NCBI RefSeq assembly: GCF_009727055.1
Contig: NC_052349.1
Location: forward strand, 30,421,682 to 30,485,681
DNA from: Benincasa hispida
Taxonomy: Eukaryota; Streptophyta; Magnoliopsida; Cucurbitales; Cucurbitaceae
DNA: 64,000 bases
Direction of reading: 5' to 3'
The notes beneath the pieces are model-generated. The model was not told where the DNA came from. It was given only the letters and a program-made list of their open reading frames with translations, and searched no databases. The first letter of the stretch is position 1, and each line of letters opens with the position of its first letter. Both the position numbers and the translations under genes were made by a program. Shown piece after piece: positions 47,650 through 59,234 of this stretch.

Positions 47650-48632
47650 ACCTCATTTACGAGAGTGACTTGGCGTGTCGTGAGAGTACTCGAATGGATG
47701 GAAAGGCATTTATGATTTTATACAACATGATTAGAACGACGGGATGTTTGGAGCCAGGTAGATGTGTTGGTATTGAAGAGACGATGGTAATGTTCCTCTA
47801 CATTCTTGCTCATGATGTAAAGAATAAAGTAGTACACACATATTTTTCGAGATTTAGCGAGATAGTTTCGAGATATTTCAATGCAATTCTTAGAGCAATA
47901 ATACAACTACACACAGTGTTGTTGAAAACCTTCAAACCAGTTACAAGTGCATGTACAATGGACGATGAAAATGGTTTAAGGTAGAAAAAAAGTTCCAGTA
48001 CTGTTCTATTAATGCATATGAAATAAATTGTGCTGGCATCTTCTCAAATTATCATGATGAAACAATTTCAATAGAATTGTCTAGGGGCATTGGATGGCAC
48101 ATACATGGAAGTGAATGTTAATGTCGTAGATCGACCAGGATATAGGACGAGGAAGGGGAAAATCGCCACAAATGTTCTTGTGGTATGTAACCAAAATGGA
48201 GAATTCATCTTCGTTATGCCAGGCTAGGAGGGCTCGACCATCGACTCTAGGGTCCTAAGGAATGCAGTTGCGCGACCGCATGGATTGAGGGTTCCAAATG
48301 GTATAAAAATCACTCATGTACATAAGCAATCTTCAATTACTCCATTAATATACATGTATTACAATCCCAAAAATGGTACAGGGTATTACTACTTATGCAA
48401 TATTGGCTACCCTAATGCTGAAGGATTTCTGGCTCCGTATAAAGAGGAACGGTACCATCTCTCAAACTGGCATGGCACGAGCAACACACCGACAACACCG
48501 AGAGAATTTTTCAACGTGAAGCATTTGTCGACAAGAAATTTTATCGAGCGAGCATTCAGACTTTTAAGGGTTGATGGGCAATTCTTAAGGGTAAATCCTT
48601 CTACCCGGTATAGGTTCAATGTCGAACAATAA
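47650..48632 (+). pseudogene. Harbinger (HARBI1-like, DDE_Tnp_4) transposase with stops
   Basis: The N-terminal part includes GIEETMVMFLYILAHDVKNK and SRYFNAILRAI. After a break near 47984 the catalytic domain reads GALDGTYMEV (first Asp), then RKGKIATNVLVVCNQNGEF, then MPG-stop-EGSTIDSRVLRNA (second Asp region). It continues YYLCNIGYPNAEGFLAPYK, then NFIERAFRLLR (catalytic Glu). The three DDE positions are therefore still visible. A stop replaces the expected Trp in MPGWEGS, and there is a frame break between the two halves. A likely 81-bp intron (48301-48381, GT...AG) sits between VPNG and YYYLC. Confidence 0.8.
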
Positions 48633-49024
48633 CTACATGTTGCCTGATTCATAAATTAATCACAAGGGAGATAGGGATCAATGCTTCACTTGATGATTCG
48701 CTGGACGAGAATTCTGCTTCTACTGTTACGAAAGGAGGGAATATTGAATTTATTGAGACCTCATATGAATGGACCAAATTTAGAAATGATTTTGCTGCCG
48801 AAATGTTTTCTTAATGTCAAAGATCATGATTAACTTTTCTGAAGAAAGAAATATTTAAACAACTTATCTATTTGTTGAACAATATTCTCGTGCTTCATTT
48901 ATGTCGTGAACATTTTTAATTCGACTATTTCAATCCATGGTTTTTGCTTTTTATTTTATAATATGTTGCACAAAGTTATTTAATTTTCAATAATGTTTTT
49001 ATGATGTATGCATGGTGAATTAGA

Positions 49025-49969
49025 ATGGCAGACGATGAAAAAAGATCGAAACACATATGGACAAATGCTGAGGATGCTGGATTGGTCAATGCCCTAACCT
49101 TTTTGGTGGAATCTGGTTAGAAGTCTGACAATGGGACCTTCCGACCAGGATATCTACAACACTTATAGCAAATAATGGAGGAGAAGTTTTTTTAGTGTGG
49201 CCTAAACCAGAATACCATCAAATGTAAGATTAGAAGTCTGAAGAAACAATATTCGGCAGTAACGGAAATGTTAAATCAATCAGGGTTCGAATGGAACGGG
49301 GCGTTTAAATGCGTTCAGGTGGATAGAGGGATCTTTGACGTTTAGGCTCAAGTGAGTTTTTTAAGATATTAAATAATGTACATCAAACCTGTTTTTGTAT
49401 AATTTCTAATATTACTCCCATATATGAATGCAAAGTCAACCTAATGCGAAAGGATTGTGGAACAAGTCATTCCCTCATTATGATGAACTATCAAGTGTGT
49501 TTGGGAAGGATAGAGCAATCAAGCATTACTGCGAACCACTAGTGATCATGACATCAAATTTGTTTTGGGAAATGGAAGACGAGATTCGGTTAGGGTCACA
49601 ACCCTATCCCTGATAATGAACAAATCTAACTGCCTGAGGATGCAGTTGAAGAAGATAAAAAAGATATAACCACAGGGGAGACGAAGTATACCAGATATTT
49701 CCAACGGCAGAGCAAGCGTATCAACTGAGCCATCTAGAGGGAGTAAGAGGAAACGTCTCACATTCCAGAATGAAATGATCGATATCATGCGATTAACCGC
49801 TGATATGCAGTCAGCGCACATGGGCAAACTTGTTGCATGGTAAGCTGAGAAATATAGGATGGAATTTGGACGTCGAAAGGAGGTAGTTCAGGTCATATTT
49901 GGCATTGAAGGGCCCACTGAGGATGATAGATGGGACCTGATTGATATAATTGGCATAGACATACAGTAA
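49025..49969 (+). pseudogene. Myb/SANT-like DNA-binding protein of the Harbinger element, with stops
   Basis: It starts MADDEKRSKHIWTNAEDAGL and continues through FRPGYLQHL to IKCKIRSLKKQYSAVTEML and FEWNGAFKCVQVDRGIFDV. After a likely intron near 49349-49428 it reads SQPNAKGLWNKSFPHYDELS and VFGKDRAIKHY. A downstream part includes GSKRKRLTFQNEMIDIMRLT. Several TAG codons stand where Trp or Gln is expected, so the copy is a pseudogene. This Myb_DNA-bind_3 type is the accessory protein that in active elements helps the transposase bind the ends. Confidence 0.78.
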
Positions 49970-50659
49970 ACATACCTCTTCCTAGCTGTACTAGAAGAGA
50001 AACGACTATGATACTGTATACGCCTACTTGCTCGGACCCACTAGACTGTCCATCTAATATTTCTACCTAAAAAAACATATATTTTGTAATTTTTTTTTAA
50101 ACGACCACATGTTCGGTCAGTTGATATTATTTTTGTGATCTTCAAAACAATATTACTGTGCTACATCACATTCTCACCATCATTATCAAATGGAAAGTAA
50201 TTATCCTATGTACAATTTCAGTTTTAGATATATGATCCATATTATATAAATATAAATTGTTATGTTATCCAGTTATTCAATGTTCATGTCTACAATATGT
50301 GAAATAATAATGTTAAATTAGCAAGATTCAATATATATACATATAATATACCAATTCATTAGTAATCGAGTAGCAATATGAATATATTTTGGTAGTATGT
50401 TTTACAGATTGAAGAGAATTAGAATTATTACAATTTTTTAAAAGAATATATGAAAAATAATCTATTATGTTCTACAAATTGAGATTAAAAAATTGAGATT
50501 GTCCAATTTATGTCATAAAAGATTTGAGAAACTAGGTGTATAGTTGAAAAATAATCAATAATGGCAAATTATAAATCTAAAAGAATAAAAAATGAAATAA
50601 AAAAACAAACCGGAAAAAAAATATAACCAACCTCATTCACAAAAAAACTGCATCAGATA

Positions 50660-50850
50660 CCTCAACTCAACTCTGCACTCAAACAAAGACTTCCGAACTC
50701 AACTCAATTTAACTCTGCACATCAAACACAAACAATAATTACCAACTCAACTTAACTCTGTACTACAAACACCAACAATTTAACTCCCCAAATAATTTAA
50801 CTCTCCAAATAATAATTACCAACTCAACTCAACTCAATTCAATTCTCTTT
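50660..50850. repeat. Subterminal AACTCAACTC repeats of the Harbinger element
   Basis: Imperfect copies of CAACTCAACTCTGCAC and TTTAACTCTCCAAATAAT are clustered near the right end. Subterminal repeats of this kind are typical transposase-binding regions; their use here is inferred. Confidence 0.5.
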
Positions 50851-51203
50851 TATTACACACCAAACACCCCTTTAGAGCATCAATTACAGGAAAATGTCAA
50901 ATCTAAGTTATTTTTATATAATACTAATATATAAATTAGATTTATTAAATAAGTAGTATTTTTATGAAGAAAATGGATTTGTTACAAATACAATGCGTGT
51001 ACGTACATTATTGTTGACAAAAAAAAAAGCATATAGAAAAATATTTCAAAAACTTTTTTAATAAAACATCTATAAATTATATTTCTATTAAAATGAGACT
51101 TTTTGAATAAAGATTTTAGTTATATCCTCGTATTATTGAAAGGTTAATGAAATATGTTTCAATTATATTGACACATATATCTCATATAAAAAAAAAGTTC
51201 ATG

Positions 51204-51276
51204 GATTGGAACATTCGATAAAACATAATTAAAAATAGACGATTGGAACATTCGATAAAACATAATTAAAAATGAG
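51204..51276. repeat. Perfect tandem duplication, period 37 bp
   Basis: GATTGGAACATTCGATAAAA followed by CATAATTAAAAAT appears at 51204 and again at 51241. This looks like a recent local duplication in non-coding DNA. Confidence 0.8.
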
Positions 51277-54200
51277 TTAAATATTTAATTTAGATAATAA
51301 CATGTAGATTAACTTTTTAAGTAGCCAATTAAAACAATTACGTTATTAATTAATTGAAAGAAACAATGAGATACAAATATATAAAATCTATTATCTTAAT
51401 ATGGTTATTTTTTTCTTTTGTGGCTAGTACAATCTAAAACGATGAAATGCACATGTAATCTCATGACATGACAATAACAAATCACTAAAAATCTATCAGT
51501 CTAGTATCGATCGAATTTTTACTTTATCTTTTATGTTTGTCTTTATATATAACTTATAATATGTTGAATAATTTAGGTAATTGATCTCATTCATTATGAT
51601 TCAATTTTTAAGTGTAACACAAAGATTAATGAGAAATATTATAAATAATGTGGCAAATGATGTGAAAGAACAAGATATGATTCCTGCCACTATTGGAAAG
51701 CAAGTGTATTATTGTTGAACTTTTAATCTATTTATGGAAGAGCAAATTCTATTTGTGAAGGTTTAAAGTTTGGAGGCCCACAATTGTACCTTAAAAACCA
51801 TTACCGTAATGGTTTTATATCATTTTATGATTCAATCTCAATAATTCTAGCTTATTAGATATTTCAATACTCCTAAAAAAAGTGTACTTATTTCAATTAT
51901 GAGTCTTTTTTCAGTAATATGAATTTGATTTTAAAAGTTACGGACTGATATAAAATTTTTATCACTTCGTTGATTCGATAGATAAACTATTTTAATTTAA
52001 AAATTGGAGGTAAGAAGATTTGAACTACTATCGTAGTTACTAAACACACTTGTACGTCAATTGAACTATGTTCAGTTTGGCAACAAAACATCTGAGTTGA
52101 ATTTGTATGAAAGATTATAGTTCTTGGGTAAATCAATAGTTTGTAGAGAGAGAGAAAATTATGGAATTTAGATCTAATATATCAAAGAGATATACATAAT
52201 TAAACAATGGTATTATGGTCAATGCGAGCATGGCTTAACTTAGATACGAATGTATTAGCAACTAAAAGGTTTGTAATTTGAGTTCTTCTACCCCTGTTGT
52301 ATTAGTATTATGAAGGAAGTGAAAAATTAGATGGATTTAGTATGTAGATTAAATTCATTTGTAAGACTTTTAAATTGGATTGAAACCATATGATGTCTCA
52401 ACTATAAATTTGATACATATGAATAAAATTAAATTTGTAATTAAACCATTGATGAGCTTTGTTTGAGTTTCGTCAAGTTCAATTCAATTGATTTATATTT
52501 GACGTATATTTCCATTATTATTTTATATTTTGGAGCGTTACTAACAACTTATTTCTTCATTAGAAGCATCTCATTTCAATTTGAAGAGTTCTTCTCTCCT
52601 CCCTCTCTTTTTTTCTCTGATCTTGAGTTGAGTTAAGAGAACATCCAAGAGTTCTGTCATATCCAAGTACTTCGAGGTTATTGTGTGCTACCAAATTAGT
52701 CATATTGAGACGATCATTGTAGTATGCTTTAGAAGCATGTCTCGACTACCTATTGACGTTTCCACAAGATCTCGAAGATTATATATCATTCAACTTACTT
52801 TGAGTATGAACATCATTATTGTATACAATGTATACTCTAGTTACAGTATCCAATTAAGATGTAATCAATTTGATAGTGTTATTCAATTCTTATACATCGT
52901 CTCTCCCAAAAGTTTATAAAATGATTAGGTTAATATTGCGAAAAAAAAAGTTTATTCCATATTCATTTTTTTTAATATATATTACATATTATAGATATAT
53001 ATCCCTAAAAGAAGTAGACAAAATAAATAATATTTTCTATAGAATCTTTCTATAAACAGAAACTTTTCTACACTTTGATGGTATCTATACCGATAATTAA
53101 CATTTAAAAGTTTATGTGATCCACATTTGGGAATACCGTTTCTTTCTTTCTTCCTCTAACCCACAAGCATTCAATAATAACCACATAAAAGATTTTCTTG
53201 TTTCCACATTAAAAGAAAGAACATGGACAATATAATATATATATATATATCATATAATTGAGTATCTTACAAATTTCTTGTGCAATAAATCTTAAACTCT
53301 AATTAGAGGCTATTGCCACTTTTAAGAATTAACAAAATGGGTTTGTATGCAATTATTGTTTTATAATATGGTTTGAAGCAATAAGAAATTGTGAGAGGCA
53401 AATAAACCAATAATTTAAGATAAGATATTGCTATTTTTTTTAGCAAAAGAAAAGAAAAATAAAGACAGATGTATAGATTCTATGCCCAATTTGATATATA
53501 TATATATGTGTGTGTGTGTATGTATATATACACATTTATATCCAAATTCTCTTTTGGAAATGCCCAAATTCCTCCTTCATCCACATTTATGGGTTTGAGG
53601 TGTCTTTTTTTTTTCCTTCTAATTATTATTCTTTCTAAATATTTTATTTTATTTTATTAAAACTCGAAAAGGAACCATAGAGAAAGAATATAGAGGATGC
53701 TCGATACATGATTGAGTAATGTTCTCAAGTGGCTAGGATACCATAGCAATATTTAAATAACAAAAGAAATTTAATTTTAACCCAAGGAGTTTTATTTTTG
53801 TCTTTAATTATTAGTTTATAGCTTCAATATATTATTTAAGAAGGATAGAGTTTTATTTTATTATTATTTTTTATAATAGAAAGATGAAGTATTTAAGATT
53901 ACATATATGGTTGAACCCTACCATATATATTTTTTTAAATTTGGTTTCGGCATTCTTAATTTTAAAAATAATAAGTTTTCTTGACTATCTATCAGATTTA
54001 TAGAAATACATTTAATATTTATTAAAAATATAAGAACTAAAATAAACCAAAATTGTATTCTAATCTAATTTAATTTTTTATATATATTTTAAAACAGCAA
54101 TTTTAAATAATTATTACTTATGAAACGTTATTGAAATTTATCTAATGGTATTTTTATTTTGGGTGCCTTCCAAATAGAGAATGTTGTCCACAAATGAAAA

Positions 54201-56159
54201 TATGGCTTATACTAAAATGAAAAAGAATGTATACATCAAATATTATTTAGTTTTCATAAAGAAATTTTAATATTTAAAAATACTGGTCTAATGAAAGAAA
54301 AGACTATATATATATATATATATATATAAATAGAGTTGGAATAAGTCACGTGGTTCCTAAGATATATAGGATTATCTTGGCTAGAATTAATAGATGGCAT
54401 TGCTTGTTCAAATTAGACCACCATTTCCTTTGATAAGATATGCATTATTGTACCCAAATTGAATCACTTCTCAAAATTGTCTCTTATGCCCTCTCCTTGA
54501 AATTTAATTAACTATTAATTACTCATTTGAGATTTTTCTTTTAAAAAAAACAATGTTATTTTAATAAGTAATAACAAAAATGGTTGAGAAAAAAATTATG
54601 ATAAAAATAGAGTTGAGAAATCGTAGACCCGAGTCCATGATTTTAAGCTCCACATGGCTGTCATGTTCTAGATTTTGCCACCCGTCCACGAGTTACAAGC
54701 TCAACTTTCTCTCTAATTTCTTTTGGACATGGAACATATGGACCTCGTCCACGATTTCCATACTCTATAATCATGTACGGTCCATAATTCTCCAAGTCAT
54801 AATTTTCTTCTCAACCCTATTTTATTTAATACTTATTAAAATAATATTATTTTAAAAAAAAAATCCTAATTTGACTATTCAAATTATTTGAAGAAAATAT
54901 TAGACAAAGAACCTGATCAAATAATTCTTTTTGTAATAATCTTTGTTTTCATTTGGTAAAGAAGTGATCTTATCTATCACAAAAATTGAATCAAAATCGA
55001 AATAAATAAGTCAATTAGTATTCGATAATACGAGTGTAACAAAAATACCAAAAAATCAAAGTAAACCAAATCAATTCATTGGTTTATTTTGGTTTCTAGT
55101 AAAATTGGATATCTTAATTTATGTTTTGAATAAACCAAAAATTGTTGGTTTAAATTGGTTTTTAATTTAAAAAACCATTCAAAATCGAATCAAACCGAGG
55201 GTTATATACCCTTAAAACTAAACTCCAACCCTATGTCTTTAATATTTTAATTATTATAGTGAATGTATATTTGTAGGTTAAGAAAAAGACAAATTGTTAT
55301 GATCCAAGTAGATTTGTTACTTAGAAAAAGGTCAATAAACAAACAAAGACCCAATTTTAATTTGAATTAAAAAATATTCAATTCGAAACGAAGGAAGAAA
55401 TAAAAATGAAAATTTAAAAGAAAAACAAAAGGCCCAAAATGGCTAAGAATCAAATCGGATAAAAATGGATCAATTAGTTTTACTTTTTTATTAGACATCG
55501 GTTTGATTCCCTTTTCTATAAATTAATGGGTTCAATTTGGTTCATAATTGATTTCAAAATCGTGAAAATCAATTGAGAATGTATCTTATAAAAATTGGAA
55601 GACACTTTTATCTTTTAAGATAGTATACTTTTGAAAAGATAATAAAAATTTTATTTTTGAAAAATATGATGGGATTAAATTAAAGCATAATTATTTAATT
55701 TTCGAACAAAAGTTGAAAAGTTATACAGATCCTTTTTGTATGACATATATGTGCATAAAAAATATGGGAACAAAAATGGAAAAGGGAAAAGAAAAAAAAA
55801 AAAAGTACTATGCTGGAAAGTGAATTTGAAGTTCGTCTTGAAAAGGAGAGATTAAGTGCTACACTATGAGATGACCTAACAATCTGTCTACTCCAATGTA
55901 TACCTTTTATTTACTTTATTATTGTTAAATATGTACAAAACCCAAGACATTCTTTCATTTAGATTCCTTTTCACAACCAATTAATTTTATAAAATATTAC
56001 TTTTAATTATTGATTTATATGTTCGGTTGTCTTTTCTAAAATTCAAATCGAATTTTGAAAAAAAAAAAAAAAAAAAAAACTCATATCATTAAATCACTTG
56101 AGTAAAATTAGGGTTTTTATATCTTTTAAAGCCAAAGTAAGAAAATCGGGAGGAAAATT

Positions 56160-56460
56160 TTCTACCCAGTCACGATTCAAAAGATCTATCTAGCAGTTCT
56201 AGCAACGTAGTCTGCTAACATATTCATGAACGACGAATAAAACTAAAGTCGATACATTCAAAAGCTTCGTCGGAATTTCTTCTATCCAACAAGAAAATTC
56301 ACCATCTGATGAAATTTTCTTGTTAATTAAGTTGATAGCTTGAGTGCAATCTGATTCTACATTGATTCGACAGAAGTTCATGGATAATGACTATTTAATT
56401 TCATTTTTGATAGAAAGTACTTCAGCAAGAGAGGCCTCATAATCGATTTGGGAATAGGAA
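56160..56460 (-). pseudogene. RNase H-like (RVT_3 type) fragment
   Basis: On the minus strand the sequence reads EASLAEVLSIKNEIK, then INVESDCTQAINLINKK, then CWIEEIPTKLLN and FVVHEYVSRL. This is the pattern of the short RNase H-like domain found in plant LINE-derived and stand-alone ORFs (E...L with a later ESDC-like Asp). There is a stop between the first two parts and others after the last. No reverse transcriptase is nearby. Confidence 0.5.
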
Positions 56461-58189
56461 GCAACTATAGTAAGAAAATATTTTTTTTAGAAGTTTTTAA
56501 AATTCAAATATGTTTTTTTAGTAGAATATAGCGTAAGAAAATTCAAACCATAAACCTTTTGATTGCTAATACATATTCTATACTGATAACACTATTAGGC
56601 TCATTTTGGTAATTTAAGATGTGTTTTTTTTTTCTTTTTTTCTTTTTTAAAAAAAAGGTGTGAAACAATCATAATTTTTACAATTAAAATAGTGGAGCTT
56701 TTTAACCTTTTTCATTTGAAAAAAAAAATAATGAGAAAGGTTTGACGAAATTGTAAATACAGTGAAACCCACTAAAATAATTCTCTTCATGGGGAAAATT
56801 AATTTAATTGATGATTAAAACATTTTAAAATTATGGAGGGAAGAATAATATGTTATGAAAAGGAGTTGTAAAGTAGGCAAAAAGGTGAAAAGAGTTCATT
56901 CCAGAATGCTTAATAAACAAGTATGAGTTGTGACGAATTGGCGATAAAAAAAGGGGGGAAAAAAGTGAAATTCTTTTGCTTTGGCCAATAGGAAAAAATG
57001 GAAAACCTTGAATTCCCATATGGGGAAACCCAAAAAGTAAAAATAAATACATAAATGAAAAGGAAGCTTTTAAGGAACCTACGCAAAACCACAATATATA
57101 TGGAAAAAAAAAATATAATTTATATTTCTAAATTTTAGGGATGGTATGAATTTAAATCTTGAGTTAATAACTATATCAATTTAAATATGAGTTCATGTGA
57201 GTGTATCAATTTAATTTACACCCTTTATTATGTTCCGTTTAGAAATACCTCATGTAAAACTAGTAATTGTATCAATTAAACTCCTAAGCTTTTATTAATG
57301 AATCAATTTAGAATTTTACTCATATTTTCCTTTGAGAATCATCGTAAACCAACATTTGAAAAAGTTTACAAACATTTGAGAATTAATGTTTTTAAAGATA
57401 AATGCAATGAAGGGTCTAAATTGATTGGTTTATGAAAATTTAGGAATGATTGACTCAAATTATAAGTTTTATACGATATTAGTTGAAGGAAATCTAAATG
57501 AGGGTATAAATTGATATATTTATGAAAGTTTAAAATACAGGTTAATACTACTCTTACTTATGGAATTTAATTGATACAACTCCCAAAGTTTCGTAGTATA
57601 AATTAATATTTGCCATTTTTAAGAAGTGAATTTTAGGTGAAAATTCAATTTTATTAATGCAACATTACAAGATAAAGATGATCTCTCGACATTGTCGGGA
57701 GTCCACTAGTTGAGAGATATGCTATATCGAGATACTATAAAACCACCATCAGGAGTTATAAGTAACTCTTGACGAAGTGTAACCAACGTCAAAACTTTTG
57801 TTTAAATGTGGCATAACTCCCGATAGGTTAATCAGTGTGTCGAAAGTTATGTGTAACTTCCAACGCCAGTTCTATGGCTTCATGAGATAGGCCTTTGTGA
57901 TGGGTCGATAGCGATTTCTAGATCACGTGAACTCCCGATGAATGAATTTATTCGTCGGGAGTTATGCATATCTTCAAACACTTACATTTTAAGCATCAAG
58001 AGATAGCCTTTAAAACTTCCAGACGAGATCTATAAATCAATTTCGTAGCAGCTAGGGTTTGTGTTGATTTCTCTCTGTCGTTCTTTGTTTCATTGCCTCT
58101 CACCAGTGCCCTTCAGTTGATTGCCACCATCGCCCAACGATTTGAAGGTAGGGCGTGTAGTCGTTGGTCAAGTGCTGCCGTTGAGCTTC

Positions 58190-58345
58190 TCCTGCTAGAT
58201 TTTGTGCTGGTGAGCACCATCGATCTTGAAGGTATGTGTATCGACTTGAAGGTTTGTGTATCGATCTTAAAGGTCTATATATCAATCTTGAAGGTTTGTG
58301 GTCGCCATCGCCCATTGATCTTGAATGTTTGTCTATCTTGAAGGT
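58190..58345. repeat. Short repeats in the 5' region of CACTA copy 2
   Basis: TCGATCTTGAAGGTATGTGTA, TCGACTTGAAGGTTTGTGTA, TCGATCTTAAAGGTCTATAT and similar copies follow each other at intervals of about 25-30 bp, ending at ATCTTGAAGG near 58345. They lie upstream of the transposase remnant. Confidence 0.6.
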
Positions 58346-59234
58346 AGGATCATTGTGTATGTTGAATTATGTTATTGGTATCTCATCGAAGTTGTTTTCG
58401 TGATTTAACTCAAAATTAGCTTTGTTCCTTTTTTCTGTTTTTGCAGATATGGAGTCATTCTTGAAATTTTGCAGGGGCAGAAAGATTTTTGGAGAAGATT
58501 AAATGGTGCATTGTTGATTTTGGAGAAGGTGGTCCATTGAATCCTCAAGTTTGTGAACTGATAGCTATAGAATCTTAGAACAATGCTTCACCAATGATCT
58601 GAAGATCAGTTCTAGACTACTTACTGCTTTCTTTCAACTATTGGAAAAATATTTGCATGTCAAATTGTTAATGAACTTTCATTCATCTTTGAAGTTTGCA
58701 TCATAATATAGGATTTGAAGGTGAAAATTTAGTAGGAACTGATTATTGCTCTTCAAATGTCATATGATCTCAACTTCAATATCTATTTATTCTTTTGATC
58801 CCTCTCTTTTTATCTTTCATGCTTTAGTTCCAAATTGTTTAGATCAAATTGGAATGATTGTGCTGGGAAGTTTTTTTCTTGATTATGATACCCAAGATCA
58901 CATTGAAAAATTTCAATATGATCTTGGCCGCTATCACTATTTACATGTTTAATTATAGATTTCAGATTTTTCGTGTGGATTTTTTAAGATATTAATGGAC
59001 TTTTTAGAAATTTCTCACCCTTTTTATTCATAAATTTATTTGTATTTTCCCTTTAATTCTTGTTCTCAGTGTTTTGTTTTCTATAATTTATAGTTGAGAA
59101 ATGCATCCATAAGTCTATAATAATCTCATTCTTATTTCTATGAGCATATATAAGCCTCTAAAAGTTAACCACCCTTCATTATGTACACAATATAGGCTAT
59201 AATTTGTTTTAGATTACAAGTTGGGTTAGAAAGT

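Larger units (their letters stand above)
46672..50871 (+). mobile_element. PIF/Harbinger-type DNA transposon, decayed
   Basis: The left end GGGTGTGTTTGAGGG pairs with the reverse complement of the right end, GGGGTGTTTGGTGTG. TTA stands next to both ends (46669-46671 and 50872-50874), the usual 3-bp target duplication of this superfamily; the exact right boundary is uncertain by one base. The element contains both genes typical of plant PIF/Harbinger elements, a DDE transposase and a Myb/SANT-like DNA-binding protein, in the same orientation. The right subterminal part (50660-50850) is rich in AACTCAACTC repeats. Stops in both genes show the copy is inactive. Confidence 0.82.
50875..57662. other. 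Long AT-rich intergenic region, no functional gene seen
   Basis: It contains a 37-bp tandem duplication (51204-51276), AT microsatellites (53235-53252, 53493-53508, 54306-54329), A/T homopolymer tracts and an RNase H-like fragment at 56160-56460. A degenerate stretch at 57115-57610, with repeated TATCAATTTAAA-like segments, resembles old element debris. Patches near 52010-52310 and 55020-55230 look like decayed repeats but could not be classified. Short ORFs here are AT-driven noise. Confidence 0.55.

Noticed and set aside
52683..53660. Plus-strand ORFs of 60-78 codons in AT-rich DNA
   Set aside because: Short, Ile/Tyr-rich, partly made of AT microsatellites; no splice-supported gene model.
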